From: Acidimicrobiia bacterium
Lineage (GTDB): Bacteria > Actinomycetota > Acidimicrobiia > Acidimicrobiales > Aldehydirespiratoraceae
Assembly: GCA_003231645.1 (NCBI GenBank)
Contig: QIIW01000098.1
Location: forward strand, 1-34,021
Reading direction: 5' to 3'
DNA length: 34,021 nucleotides
This document shows positions 33,827 through 34,021 of the stretch, piece after piece (positions within the stretch are counted from its first letter, which is position 1; each line of letters starts with the position of its first letter). A program made the translations under genes and the position numbers. A model generated the notes under the pieces. It was given only the letters and a program-made list of their open reading frames with translations, had not been told where the DNA came from and made no database searches.

Positions 33827-34021
33827 GTGACGGCCACCGATGTCAGATCCGGCCGAAACGGTGTGGGCGGTTCGATCTACCGGCTTCTCAAGAGCGTTCC
33901 CACCTGGATTCTGTGGTTGATCGTCGGGCTCTGGAGCCTGCCGAGCGTGGGATTGCTGGTGAATTCGTTCCGTACCCGCGACGCACAACGCGCCGGGGGA
34001 TGGTGGAGGGTGTTCTGGGGT
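33827..34021 (+). CDS. Sugar ABC transporter permease 2 (5' part only)
   Basis: GTG 33827 begins just after the permease 1 stop, with AAGGGAG upstream. The 65 codons visible give a basic N-terminus and a helix WILWLIVGLWSLPSVGLLVN, then SFRTRDAQRAGGWWRVFWG, the classic start of MalG/AglG-type permeases. It is cut by the window edge. Confidence 0.85.
   Translation, partial: MTATDVRSGRNGVGGSIYRLLKSVPTWILWLIVGLWSLPSVGLLVNSFRTRDAQRAGGWWRVFWG

Noticed and set aside
1..34021. CRISPR arrays, insertion sequences, prophage genes, rRNA or tRNA
   Set aside because: No spaced direct repeats, transposase or integrase motifs, or tRNA-like cloverleaf were found on reading the window.

Overview
The window is high-GC, densely packed DNA and looks chromosomal and vegetative. 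Actinobacterial traits are frequent GTG/TTG starts, several ATGA/GTGA overlaps, starts about 7 nt behind a -10-like hexamer (leaderless mRNAs), a SufB/D/C/S/U iron-sulfur system, a homodimeric-type AceE and a proline-rich single-lipoyl E2. An uncultivated Acidimicrobiia-like actinobacterium is my best guess. That is inferred from gene content; no rRNA or tRNA is present to confirm it.

Layout. 1-7650 is a SUF iron-sulfur assembly region: sufB, a Nudix hydrolase, a small four-cysteine protein, sufD, a Rieske ferredoxin and a first sufC run rightward. They converge on a leftward operon of a second sufC, sufS and sufU. Three promoter regions here share a CTAY-N4-GTAG palindrome, suggesting one regulator controls all of them. 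7686-8392 is a VapBC-type toxin-antitoxin pair. 8513-11278 holds an acyl-CoA dehydrogenase, two small conserved proteins and an alpha/beta-hydrolase whose nucleophile serine is replaced by glycine. 11387-14104 is aceE (leftward). 14235-16976 holds a serine-hydrolase lipoprotein, an RNase HI fused to a YpsA/SLOG-like domain, and a DUF427 protein. 16990-18359 is a leftward SRPBCC/epimerase pair. 18473-20241 holds a LapA-like membrane protein, a decayed NodB deacetylase remnant and a GT4 glycosyltransferase. 20383-22107 is a degenerate HD-GYP/GAF/GGDEF protein.

22229-22777 is the most striking locus: a thioredoxin/TlpA-like lipoprotein with an in-frame UGA exactly at the first cysteine of its CxxC motif. 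It is followed at the right distance by a 7-bp hairpin with a GGUC loop, the hallmark of a bacterial SECIS. I read it as a selenoprotein. 23041-27591 is a lipoate-centred block: dihydrolipoamide dehydrogenase, E2 acyltransferase, and a single gene fusing LipB to LipA. With aceE this supplies a pyruvate dehydrogenase complex and its cofactor; LipA and the SUF system are functionally linked because LipA needs two 4Fe-4S clusters.

27602-34021 is an alpha-glucoside utilisation locus: GH13 alpha-glucosidase, LacI regulator, substrate-binding lipoprotein and two permeases (the second cut by the window edge). Two nearly identical LacI-type operators flank the glucosidase-lacI unit. The binding-protein gene carries a clear frameshift and the first permease probably another, so this transporter is either decaying or contains sequence errors.
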